Below, one piece after another: positions 35,960 to 46,626 of a stretch of DNA of 64,000 nucleotides (its first letter is position 1; each line of letters opens with the position of its first letter). This DNA is from Cryptomeria japonica (Eukaryota; Streptophyta; Pinopsida; Cupressales; Cupressaceae), in contig NC_081406.1 in assembly GCF_030272615.1 (NCBI RefSeq), forward strand, positions 395,396,439-395,460,438, in the 5' to 3' direction. The position numbers and the translations under genes were made by a program. The notes beneath the pieces are model-generated. The model searched no databases and was not told the origin of the DNA. It worked only from the letters and a program-made list of their open reading frames with translations.

Positions 35960-36640
35960 ACTTCTATGGCTAAATATCCTTCTCCTTTTACTTTACCCAA
36001 TAAAAATTCATTTCCTGATGATCTTGTGCTTCCTTTAGAAGTGGATAAAATTTGGAAATTATATTTTGATGGATCTAGGTGTCAAACTAGTTCAGGTATT
36101 GGTGTTATTATATTACCCCCTTTAGGAAAACCAATTACCCTATCTTATCATCTCAATTTCCTATGCATTAATAATATTATTTAATATGAAGCCCTTATCA
36201 TTGGATTAAAAGTGGCTTTATCCTTTAAATTCAACACTTGTGTATCTTTGGTGATTGACAATTGATTATAAGACTATAAGTTATAGGAATATATCAAGCT
36301 AAACAAAGTAAACTCTCTCAATATTGTGACTTATTATTATCATTGTTAAAGAAGTTAGATTCTTATACCATAGATCTTATCATACATAAAGATAATTGAC
36401 ATGTATACACTATTGCAAGTGTAGATTCCCTTATATCCTTAGGGATCCTTATGTGGATTATCTATTCATTATTTCATTATCTTTCTTCACCTTTTATTTC
36501 TGATAACTCTAGTGATAATTCTTGTTGTAATATTTTAAACTCTAATGAAGGGTACTCCAATATTTTTTTATATTTACACAATGGTACTTGTCCTAATTCC
36601 ACACTAGTAAATTTGGGGCTCAATTCCAACAGCCGCTTGT
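35960..36640 (+). pseudogene. Gypsy RNase H fragment
   Basis: PSPFTLPNKNSFPDD, then WKLYFDGSRCQTSSGIGVII and YHLNFLCINNII-stop-YEALIIGLK match, in the same order, the RNase H segment of the Tat-like element at about 14955-15180 and 7250. Later parts are full of stops, with no integrase. It stops being recognisable near the foldback repeat at 36650. The fragment is on the plus strand, opposite to the large Gypsy element. Confidence 0.8.
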
Positions 36641-36883
36641 CAAAATTCTGACTCTTTTTCATCAAAATTTTGACAAACGAAGTCATTGAAAACTTGTTGT
36701 CAGATACTCTAATGATGTTCTTCAATGTCAGAATTCTAATGGAAACCATCAGGTCTCCATCAGTGTATGTCTTACCGATAGCCTCATCGACTATCGGGAA
36801 GACCAAATCTTCCCTTCGCCGCTAGTGTAAGTCCTACCGATGGATTACATGTACTACCTTGATGACACCCGAGACATCAGGTC

Positions 36884-36952
36884 TCCATTGGTGTATGTCT
36901 TGCCGATAGCCAACATTGGCTATTGGCTATCGGCAAGACATACACTGATGGA
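36884..36952. repeat. Long hairpin with 23-bp perfect stem
   Basis: 36891-36913 and 36923-36945 are perfect reverse complements around a 9-base loop. Pairing continues outward to 36884/36952 with two mismatches. It ends at the target-site copy next to element F. Confidence 0.9.
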
Positions 36953-37738
36953 TGTTGGCATTCTACACTCTAGTGAGAAATGATGGTGTTGTCATTGATG
37001 GCAACTGATTGGCAACCTTGTGGATATCTTCAAGCATCGACACTGGCACTGTCAGGCATCGACACCCACAGACACTTCACTAGCAGTGACAACAATGTAT
37101 ACAGGCATCCCAACCGACAAGAATAAAGTTTTATTTATTGTATTTAATTGTAAATATCTTTTGTAAAGCCGACAAGGCATATTGTAATAAGACTCATATA
37201 TGTATGAGGTCTTGTAAATCATTTTATAAGGATGGATACATGGATGTGAAGTGATAAGAAAATATTAAGGAAGATTTTGTATAAGGATTTATGGTTATAG
37301 TATGAGCTTAAACCGGTACTGAACCTGGCATAGCAGATGTTAAATTATACCAATACATTATACTAGATTTTCATAATCCATTTTGTTAGTTAGTGAGACT
37401 TCCCTTTTGTGATTGAGCACTGAGCTCTAGGTAGTTGGTCTTCCTGCATGTGTAGGCCCCTCTTGTAAGTAATATCCATTCATTGGTGAGTGAGTGAATA
37501 TTGTGGGTCACAAATCCCACTGAGGTTTTTCCCACATCGGGTTTCCTCATTAAACATCTTGTGTTATGGTGTGTTTTCTATGTTGTCTTTACTGTTCATA
37601 TTTACTGAATTAATTCTTGTTTACCGGTACACTATTTTGAAATGCAAAATACTTAATAAGGTTAAAGAATCTATTAACCGGTTAGATACTAATTCACCCC
37701 CCCTCATAGTATCTTTGGGACTATCATCAGTCCTAACA
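36953..37738 (+). repeat. 5' LTR of element F
   Basis: Contains GTGGGTCACAAATCCCAC (a 5-bp stem-loop), GGTTTTTCCC and a C-run before the end, shared in order with the D and Sirevirus-like LTRs. Confidence 0.95.
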
Positions 37739-37740
37739 AT

Positions 37741-37752
37741 TGGTATCAGAGC
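37741..37752 (+). promoter_or_regulatory. Primer-binding site of element F
   Basis: TGGTATCAGAGC two bases after the LTR end TCCTAACA. Confidence 0.9.
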
Positions 37753-37759
37753 CAAGTCC

Positions 37760-38724
37760 TCTATTTTCAAAAGCCTAATAGATTGAGGAAGATTCTGACA
37801 CTGGTAACCACAAAGAAACCAAAATCTTTGCTAGTGGAAATGCAAACACAGACTGACCCACTAGAGGTCAAGACAAGCAAAACGGTTACTCGCACTGGAA
37901 GCAATGAGATTGTAAAGGTAGTTGGGCAGACATCTAGTACTTCACTGACATAATTTAGGCCCACCAATATGACTGAAGTACTTTTGGATTCAATAAAGAA
38001 AATAACAGACTGTAATGCATTGGCCTATAAGGCAATTGATGACACAATTCCTATTATTAAGTTGATTGCAACCAAATGCAATTTAGATTAGGTAAAGGAT
38101 TCTATAGGTCAGTTAGACACATTGTCTAAATATATTACTAGTAATACACTAACAGTTGATCAAATAAATGAGGAAACATTCAAGGAGAAAATGGAAAAGG
38201 AAAAAGAAAAATTATTTGAGGAAACAATAAAGAAGTGCACGAAACATATTGATACTCTTTTACCGGCACTGAGCACAACAATTACAGATTTTAAGCAATT
38301 GTACAAAGATACTTGCAAGACAAATTTGTTGACAGTTGACATTGATAAGAAAATAAGCATAGTACAAAAGGAGATTAATGACATAGCTGATAATATCATT
38401 GGTTCATCTGAATCTATATCAGTTATTGAATAGGAAATTGCTGGATTTGAAGAGAAATTGGAGAATTTAGAGAAAGAGAAAGAAAGGTTAAAGGGAAAAG
38501 CTAGAGAGCTTAAGTGCAAACTCAGTCCTAAGTTAGATAACCTTATCTCTCCAAGGAAAGAAATCTCTGAGGCACTAATTCAAGGTCAAAAGACACCAGA
38601 AGAACAAATGCATCATCTCACTGGTACAATTCAGAGAACTGAGGCAGCTATGAAGGACAGTAACAGGTTTATTCAGAGCTTGAATTTGGTCTTAGCAGAC
38701 TTATTCCAGATTGTAACCAACTAG
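37760..38724 (+). pseudogene. Element F helical protein with three stops
   Basis: One frame of about 320 codons broken by a TAA and two TAG, each explainable as a Gln codon mutated by C to T. Visible parts: KKPKSLLVEMQTQTDPLEVK, VLLDSIKKITDCNALAYKAI, MSKYITSNTLTVDQINEETF, a run of Lys/Glu heptads (KEKMEKEKEKLFEETIKK; ENLEKEKERLKGKARELK) suggesting coiled coil, and the C-terminal block KLSPKLDNLIS...LVLADLFQIVTN shared with element D. No gag, zinc knuckle or enzyme motif. Function unknown; perhaps a structural or packaging factor, which is inference. Confidence 0.7.
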
Positions 38725-38942
38725 TTACAAAGTTCAAGCTGAAATTTGCACTCATTTGACAATTTGTGACAACCTTTTTCATTGATGTCAAAGGGGGAGT
38801 AGTAGACAGAGAAAAATGATTATCAGAGGAGATCATCTATTCAAGGGGAGCACACATTTTTGGTAAAATTTTGGACTTCATTTTTGGAACAGATTTTTGG
38901 ATTTTTCTCATGAGTGTTGCCATCATTGCCAAAGGGGGAGAT

Positions 38943-39724
38943 TGTTGGCATTCTGCACTCTAGTGAGAAATTATGGTGTTGTCATTGATGGCAACTTACC
39001 AGCAACCTTGTGGATATCTTTAGGCACTGGCACTGATAGGCATCGACACTGGCAGACACTTCACTGATAGCGGCAACAATGTATACAGACATCCCAGCCG
39101 ACATGAATAAAGTTTTGTTTATTGTATTTAATTGTAAATATCTTTTTTAAAGCTGACAAGGCATATTGTAATAAGACTCATATATGTATGAGGTCTTGTA
39201 AATCATTTTGTAAGGATGGATACATGGATGTGAAGTGATAAGCGAATATTAAGGCAGATTTTGTACAAGGGTTTATGGTTATATTATGAGCTTAAACTGA
39301 TACTGAACCTGGCATAGCAAATGCTGAATTATAGCAATACATTATACTGGATTTTCATAATCCATTTTATAAGTCAGTGAGACTTCCCTTTTGTGATTGA
39401 GCAGTGAACTCTAGGCAGTTGGCCTTCCTGCATGTGCAGGCCCCTCTTGTAAGTAATATCCATTCATTGGCTAGTGAGTGAATATTGTGGGTCACAAATC
39501 CCGCCGAGGTTTTTCCCACACTGAGTTTCCTCATTAAACATCTTGTGTTATGGTGTGTTTTCTATGCTATCTTTACTGTTCATATTTACTGCAGTAATTC
39601 TTGTTTACCAGTACACTGTTTTGAAATGCAAAATACTTAATAAGGGTAAAGAATCTGTTAACCGATTAGATACTGATTCACCCCCCCCCTCTCAGTATCT
39701 TTGGGACTATCATCAATCCTAACA
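38943..39724 (+). repeat. 3' LTR of element F
   Basis: Matches 36953-37738 with scattered substitutions. Preceded directly by AAAGGGGGAGAT. Confidence 0.95.
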
Positions 39725-40010
39725 ATGGAGACCTGATGTCTCGGGTTCTGTCGGGGTAGTACATGTTGATGAAATCCATCGATAGTATTTACACTAATGG
39801 CGAAGGGAACATTTGGTCTTGTCGATAGTCGATGAGGCTATCAGTAAGACATACACCAATGGAGGTTTCAGGTCTCCATTGGTGTATGTCTTACGGATAG
39901 CCTCATCAGCTATCAGCAAGACCAAATATTCCCTTCACCGCTAGTGTAAGTTCTGCCAATGGATTTCATCAGCATGTGGTACCCCGACCGCTCATCCACC
40001 GAGAGAATAT

Positions 40011-42924
40011 CACTGCGCATACAACATCCTCATTGGATGTTTTCGTTGATTTCCATCGGAATGTTGATGTCATCTGATGATAACCAAGAACTATGTACTG
40101 ATGAGGATGTTATATGCTCGATGGTGTAGTCGTCGATGAAAATATAGGGGGCATCATAATTCCAATGATTATTAAATTTTTTTTTATAAAAATAATACAA
40201 AAAATCATATAATGACTATTGAAAGCCGAAAATTTCACGTCAACCCGTTAATTGTTTTATGGTGTCAGACAAGTTTTAGGTCAAAACCCCTCACAAAATG
40301 TAGCCTATTGGCTAATAATGCAGCATTATTTTGATCAATTCAAGCAAATCATTAGAACTTGTTAGGGCACTATCCTTCTTAACTATGCCCAATACAACGA
40401 TATGTATCTAGGTTTCTATCATGGCTTGTGCCCTATCAAATCTCCTCTATTTGAGATACCTTGAATGCATGCCTACCACTATTTGAAACTTTGATAGTCT
40501 ATATCCTCTATGTTGCTAACATTGAAAGGCTCCTTTATCACTATGAATATTGGCTCAGGTGTATAGCTTATGCAATAAGCATAGGATAGTATTTATATTG
40601 ATTTGATACAAAAAATCTTACTCACAAACTGTCTTTGCAATAGTGAATGTCCTTATTATCACATACAATGAGTATGATGGCATCCTTGTCATCTTTTAAA
40701 AATGATCTCTTATCTAAGTGTTTTCTCATATTATTTTGATTATCTCACCACTAAAAAACTTTCATCACTGTGATTTGCTAACTATCTACACTTGTGGAAA
40801 GTTATTTGACCACTCTTTGTATCATCTATGGATCTAGGGCTTTTGGTTTGACTGACAACTCTTGGTCTCTAACTTTGTATGACTTCTATTGTCACTACTC
40901 ATTCTCTTCAAGTTGACATCTGCATTACTATTGTTATATCTTTCCTTTGATTGAAAGCTTTGATATCTCAACTATAGTGAGGTTTGATTGTGAATGAGGA
41001 TAGTTCACAACCCCTTTTGTGATAAGTTTCTTTTAGATCCTGACCTAGATGATCATCAAATGAGAACTATTGGCTATCATAATCACTATGCATAACAAGT
41101 TTTTGTTAGAGAGATCAAGCATTATATTAACAAAGTAATGAATTTATAAGGATACTTTGATGAATTTTATTCCCACCTCTAGGAGGTATCAACTTTTTGA
41201 TGTGCACTCATCTAATTATATGTTAATTCAGGCTTCTAATAGATTGAGGCTATCTAACATGCACATAGATGACTCAAGCACCTTAATTATGTCTCTTGGA
41301 GGTTGAGACCTACAAATGGGTCATTGTGCATTTAACTGTATCCTCTTTAGCATTAGAAAGAGTTGTTCCTCCCCCTATTAACAAAGGTTGAAAGGTGCCT
41401 ATGTGCTCAATGGGTCTCTTAACTTGTACAAATTGCCAACATTCATGAAGAAAAATGAAAAAATATCATTAGTGAAATGATTACTCATTGAGATCATCTT
41501 AAGATGATAAAACACAACCATCATATCCCACAAAAATAAATACTTTCCAAATACGCCTTAGAAGCCTCTAATTACTTAAAAGTTAATACTATCATCTAGA
41601 TGTCAAAGGAAATTTGGCCATGTGCATTGACCGCTACAATTTGGAGTGCAAAAGAGAGAATGTACCTGACAATCCACTACAATTTTAATAACAAAGAGAC
41701 TCTATGGTACTGAGAGGTTTCAATCGTAGCCTATGTTGGCCATAATCCCTATTATAGAAATAATGAGATGTGTGATAACAGTTATAAAATTTGGATGAAC
41801 TCAAAGAGACATTTACAAATACAACCAACCCTTTATAATACCTAATTGAAAAAATGGATGCAATGCAAGTCCTTGTATCAATAATGTCTGGCAGATAGTA
41901 AAAAAACTACAACAATAAATTCCATTTAAAAGTGGTTAATGATAACAAAAATTAAAAAATGCTAAAGAAAATGTCAACTAATAAAAATACTTACAAGGAT
42001 GAGGCATATTCACAACTTTTGCAGTCACGCCATGCATATCAGCACTAGAAGCAACTCATAGTCTTAGTGTACATACAAGACAATATGGGAGCTCATTATA
42101 CCCAGCAACTTGTGGTGTTGTTGTTCATGTTGGCTCTGTTGGACCTTGCAAGTAAGATTCAATATACATTATTCATAAAATTAGCTGTGCAACATAATGA
42201 AATATTGAAAAGTGTGTTATCTTATTGGGCTTCGCTTTGTTTCAAGAATAGTTTAATATTATCTACTTAATAGAGCCAACCACGTGAAGGTGGAAGCTCA
42301 TTTGGCCCCTCCACCCCCTAACATCACTCCAAGTTCCCCGTTAACATCTAACATTCATTCATTCTTTCTTCCATTATTAGAATATAGCATTCATTATCAC
42401 ATAACATTCATTAACACATAACATTCATTAACACACAACATTCATCAATATTCATTAACACATATCATTCATGAACATTGATTAGCACATAACTACATTC
42501 ATTAACACATAAAAATCAGTCATTATCAAATGAGGTAGATTACAATCATTTTTTTTTTTGAAGCTATGTAAAAACTAAGTGGAGCATCGTTTTCTTCATC
42601 ATTTCCCCCATCTTCAGTTGTTCTACCCTCTGCTCATGATCTCGATGTATGCCTAGTCCTATACAGAGGATGAGGACACTAAACCAAAGGGGGGTTGTCT
42701 GCAATAACAAAGAAATAGGTTAAATTCAAAACATTTTTTATTATTGTTACAAGTATTTCATTAATTGAAAGAACATAACCATGGCACTCTTTACCTGATG
42801 GGGCAACATCATCTTCCACATCAATTTGTCTAGCCTCAACCTCAACATGCTGAACACCCTCTAGATCCTCTAGAGTTGAAATACGAAAGGTTACATTAAT
42901 TAATACACCAATTGCAATTAATTG
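40011..42924. other. Unassigned stretch with short tandem motifs
   Basis: No supported gene. A region near 42390-42510 repeats (A)ACATTCATTAACACATA with variants about six times. Frames at 42067-42270 and 42990-42679 have no recognised motif and are probably chance. Confidence 0.4.
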
Positions 42925-43769
42925 GGGAAGGAGGGGTTTATATTTTATTTTATTAATTAACCCCTTTTTATACACTCCCACCACACACATATCTTATTTT
43001 AAATTCTAAGTGTGTTTGCCCTAACCTGAAATTAGGGTTAGGGCATGTGTGTTAAAAAAACATTCATACTTTTCTTTTTTGTGTGTGTGTGATGTGTGTG
43101 TGTATGTTTCCTTTTCTTTGTGTGTGTGTGTGCAGGTGCGGACGTGGTGGCCCGAGCTCTACCCCTTGGCAGAGCCGAAGAGAGAAATGGCGGAGAGCCC
43201 AACGGCCAAAGGAGATGGTGGTGGAATTGGAGAACGGTCGTTTAATGGTGTTCGGCAGTGGGTGGGGCTTTCTCCCGGGCGCCACTGTGCTTACCCACAG
43301 TGTGGCCGAGCGCCGTCCACTGTGGTTAAACACAGTGGCGGGCTAGGAGCCACCATCACTATGGTTGCTCATAGTGGGGGACCCAGTGCCGTACACTGTG
43401 GTTTCCCACAGTGGCGGCGTCGAGCTGTCCACTGTGAGCAGCCACAGTGGAGGCACGACTGCGCCGTCCCTTGTGTTCATAGGGGTTTGGCCTTCACTGA
43501 ACATGGTGATAAACATTTTTTTTTTTTTTTTAATGTTTCCCTTTTTTTTTTAAATATCTTTATCAATTTTATATATGTATATATATATATATTTATATAT
43601 GTATGTATATATATATATATTTATTTATATATGTATATATGTATGTATATATATATATATATCAACATATATATGTATATATAAACATATATGTAGGTAT
43701 ATATATATCTGTATCATTTTGCTTAGGAGATATTTAAGTTTCCAGATTAATATTTTTTTTTTTAATGTG

Positions 43770-43817
<48 letters not shown>

Positions 43818-46612
43818 CATGCAGAAAACTAATAAATGGTTTGCAGTCTAAAATAGATGTAATATACATTTTCTAGATTTTTTTAATAATTAGGCTTTAA
43901 ATTTGCCATTATCTCTCTTATATACAAAACTCAAACTAATTATTTCTTTAGGATATTAGACCTTCTTTAGCATATTAGACCTAGGTTAGAGGAAAGAAGA
44001 GAACTAATTTTGTTTATTTGCTTAAAGCATTCTGTACTATTAATGCATTCTAAACAGCAATCTTAAAACATAATCCTTTTTGGTAAACAAAATAAAACTA
44101 AAACTAAATGCTATTTTTTTTTGATAAAATAGGCTGCTACATTAAGGTTTATTTTCTGCATTAAATGGAAAAATAAAAGACAGATTTATATTTTATTTTT
44201 TTCATTGCAGCATCATAAGTAAACATAAATGAACATGTAGTAACAAACTAAATTTATTTGCAGAATACACAAAAATGCACCTACATCTTTTTTTTTAAAA
44301 TGAGGATTTTAAATACATGCTAATACATTTCATCTTTTTTTTTTTTGCAAAACAAACCAAAATAGGAGTAATACATTTCTTTAGCAAGTAAAATACAAAG
44401 TAAATAATCGTACACATGGGTTTGAAAACCCAACTAATAATTCCCTTCCATAAGAATATGAATGACATAAATACATTTTTTTTTTTTGAAAATAAATACA
44501 ACATAGCTCTCTTTCTTTTTCCTTTATCTTGCTATAAATAAATACATTCTTTTTTAACTATTTCTGCAACTTAGAACAACAACTAATCCCTTTATCATTT
44601 CTTTTCCATCCCAAGCAACCTGCAATAAAAATACAACTTGACCATGGATAGCTCACCTCCCAGCCTAAGCTTACTAGAAGCCACCCCTGAGCTTGGAGAA
44701 CCAAGTACTAGACGGGTCACAAACAAACAAACAACACAACAACAAAAGCAAACACTCAATAGGCATTTTCCCATCCCAAGCTACACTCTCACCACAACTT
44801 GTGATGAACTTTCCATGGGTGGAAGTGGACCAAGTACCATTGGGGAGATTGCAAGCATAATACAACTCAAGCCACCTCATGCCAATACTAAATACAACAA
44901 GAATTCATCTCCACACCTTATGCCCCCCAAAGGCATTAAAGCCATATTTTCTCCCCTTATGACCCCCAAATGCATACACAAGGCTATGCAGCAAGGGTCA
45001 CAAAGGACACCCTTGAGATCACTCTCCATAAGGAGAGCCTCTCACCCAAGGCTGTCATACTTCTTCCACCCCAAGACCATTCTACTCTCCCAAGAGTAGG
45101 AGGCCTTGGACACTCCCAAAACAAGAACACATAAGCAAAGAACATGGAAATAAAAATTTACATTTTTCACCTACAAACAATTTACACATACACATCTCTT
45201 CATACAAGCATTTCTTTCTTTCAAAAACAACATAAACAACATAACAAAAGGAAGTAAAACCAACCTTAATCTACCAATAGGTATGTTAGACTTAGTTGGG
45301 GATGAGCTACCCAAATCCACACAAGCTTTCCACCAACACCTTCACCAAAATTCTATCCTACAACTAAATTTCAAAAATTGCATAATCTCCAACAATGGAG
45401 AGTGGGTGATTACTCACTAAGTCCCTAATCCTTTCCTAAGAAGGCCTCTCACACACTTCCCAACCCCTTGGGTGAGGTGAGAGTTCCCATTGGTTGCTCT
45501 TCCCAACCTCTTACATATTACTAAAACTCGAAAGGGAAAAGGTGAGAGAGGATGGGGAAGAGAGTTTGACATCAAAAGGGAAGGTTGTCTATCCTAGGAG
45601 GAACCTTCTAAGTTGAATTTTCGCTCACCTTGGGAAAACCACTTTTTGAGGTGACTAAACAATCATATGGGAGTAGTCACATGTTTCAAAATACCCCTAA
45701 CCCATAGGTATACCCTTTGGACCTTTGGAAAAGCCCTAAAACTGACCCTAGGAGTCCATTTGACCCTTTAGAAACCCAACTGAAGTTAACCTACGGGTCA
45801 AACCTGAGTTGACCACTCCCAAGACTCCCTACCCAAGGAAAATTTGGGACCACACTCTTTTGTTTGAATGGCTTTGGTAGAAACAAAACTCCCTCCAAGA
45901 GACAAGTCAAAATCAATGACACTAATCAGCACATGTGTCAAGTGACACAATAAAATACAATATAAAAATCACACATGGAATTTGTCTCTTGTAGGTTTAC
46001 ACAATTAAATAAAATCAAATTAACACACATGCATAATTTACTTTCACAAATAAAATACATTACAAATGGGGTGTTGTCTCTCCAAATAGACAACCCTTGG
46101 CTTAACAAACGTACATTAGTCTAGGTTTGGTTCTCCATATTTATTCCATGGTCACATGGATAATTTTCCTGTGCATCTCAATTAACACATTAGTAATTCC
46201 AAATAATCACAATTATACATAATTAAATACATAGATTTCATTGCACATCAAACACTCATACATTTGATAATAATAATTCAATATTTCATTCATTCAAATT
46301 CGATTCCACATAAGCAATCATCATAATTCTCGAAATTTAACCATTCATAAAATAAGCATCATTTTTCTATCATCAAAATGAAGTCCTGCAATTCCAAAAA
46401 TGACATTCACCATTTCAAAGTAATTCTATTCTAGTAACATATAAAGTTTCATAATCAAAATGCATAAAATGAAGCATCAATATACGTCAATGTGATCCAA
46501 ATCATGGAATCATATAGGTTCTAAATCCATAAAGCATAAAATAAAGCATCCATAATGGTATCAAAATGCAGATAACTGAAAATGTCAAGCTGAGTCGAGG
46601 TAGGGCCTCACA
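42925..46612 (-). repeat. 3' LTR of the chromovirus, truncated at its left end
   Basis: Starts (minus strand) TGTGAGGCCCTACC at 46612 and matches 52232-55830. The match ends abruptly at GGGAAGGAGGGG, 42925. The left neighbour shows no similarity to 51530-52231. Length differences from the right copy are mostly TA microsatellites (43560-43700, 43770-43812). Confidence 0.9.
43281..43449. repeat. Array of five short hairpins (left LTR)
   Basis: Stems at 43282/43295, 43316/43330, 43356/43369, 43393/43406 and 43428/43442, each CACTGTG-CACAGTG type with exactly six loop bases and 35-39 bp spacing. The third reads CACTATG/CATAGTG, changed on both arms. Confidence 0.92.
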
Positions 46613-46626
46613 CCCTCCCCCTCTAA
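46613..46626 (-). promoter_or_regulatory. Polypurine tract of the chromovirus
   Basis: Minus-strand TTAGAGGGGGAGGG directly before the LTR start TGTGAGG. The gag-pol stop codon TAG (46623-46625) lies inside the tract. Confidence 0.85.

Larger units (their letters stand above)
36953..39724 (+). mobile_element. Element F: complete 2.8-kb pol-less LTR retrotransposon
   Basis: LTRs are 36953-37738 (786 bp) and 38943-39724 (782 bp), both TGTTGGCATTCT...ATCCTAACA or nearly so. The iMet primer site is 37741-37752. PPT-like AAAGGGGGAG tracts lie at 38790 and 38931. The 1.2-kb interior codes one helical protein and no gag-pol domain. TSD ATGGA is exact. The layout (PBS, PPT phrase, LTR end block) copies the Sirevirus-like Copia, and the protein tail resembles element D. 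Confidence 0.95.
36948..39729. repeat. Target-site duplication ATGGA flanking element F
   Basis: ATGGA at 36948-36952 and 39725-39729, directly outside the TG...CA ends of F. Confidence 0.93.
36750..40010. repeat. Foldback repeat family, three main copies, split by element F
   Basis: A unit beginning CAGGTCTCCAT(C/T)(A/G)GTGTATG and running through GATAGCCTCATC and CTTCCCTTCGCC occurs as +36750-36877 (with a partial repeat from 36878), as an inverted copy at about 39729-39865 and again direct from 39869 to about 40010. The last two form a palindrome centred near 39863. Element F was inserted between the first and second copies. Confidence 0.8.

Noticed and set aside
35760-36038. Ser/Leu/Pro-rich open frames
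   Set aside because: Translations of a CT-rich low-complexity tract in three frames; no codon or motif support.
42679-42990. 103-codon minus-strand frame
   Set aside because: It spans the chromovirus LTR truncation point, so it joins unrelated sequences; no motif.
43033-43044. Telomere-like TTAGGGTTAGGG
   Set aside because: Only two units, and present in both LTR copies as part of ordinary LTR sequence; not an interstitial telomere.
43083-43684. Cys/Trp-rich frames of up to 211 codons through the GC island of the LTR
   Set aside because: Frames arise from the hairpin array and TG repeats. The two LTR copies differ in frame length and the translation has no domain.
43560-43772. Open frames rich in Tyr and Ile
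   Set aside because: They are translations of TA microsatellites, as at 57060-57295 and 60317-61222.
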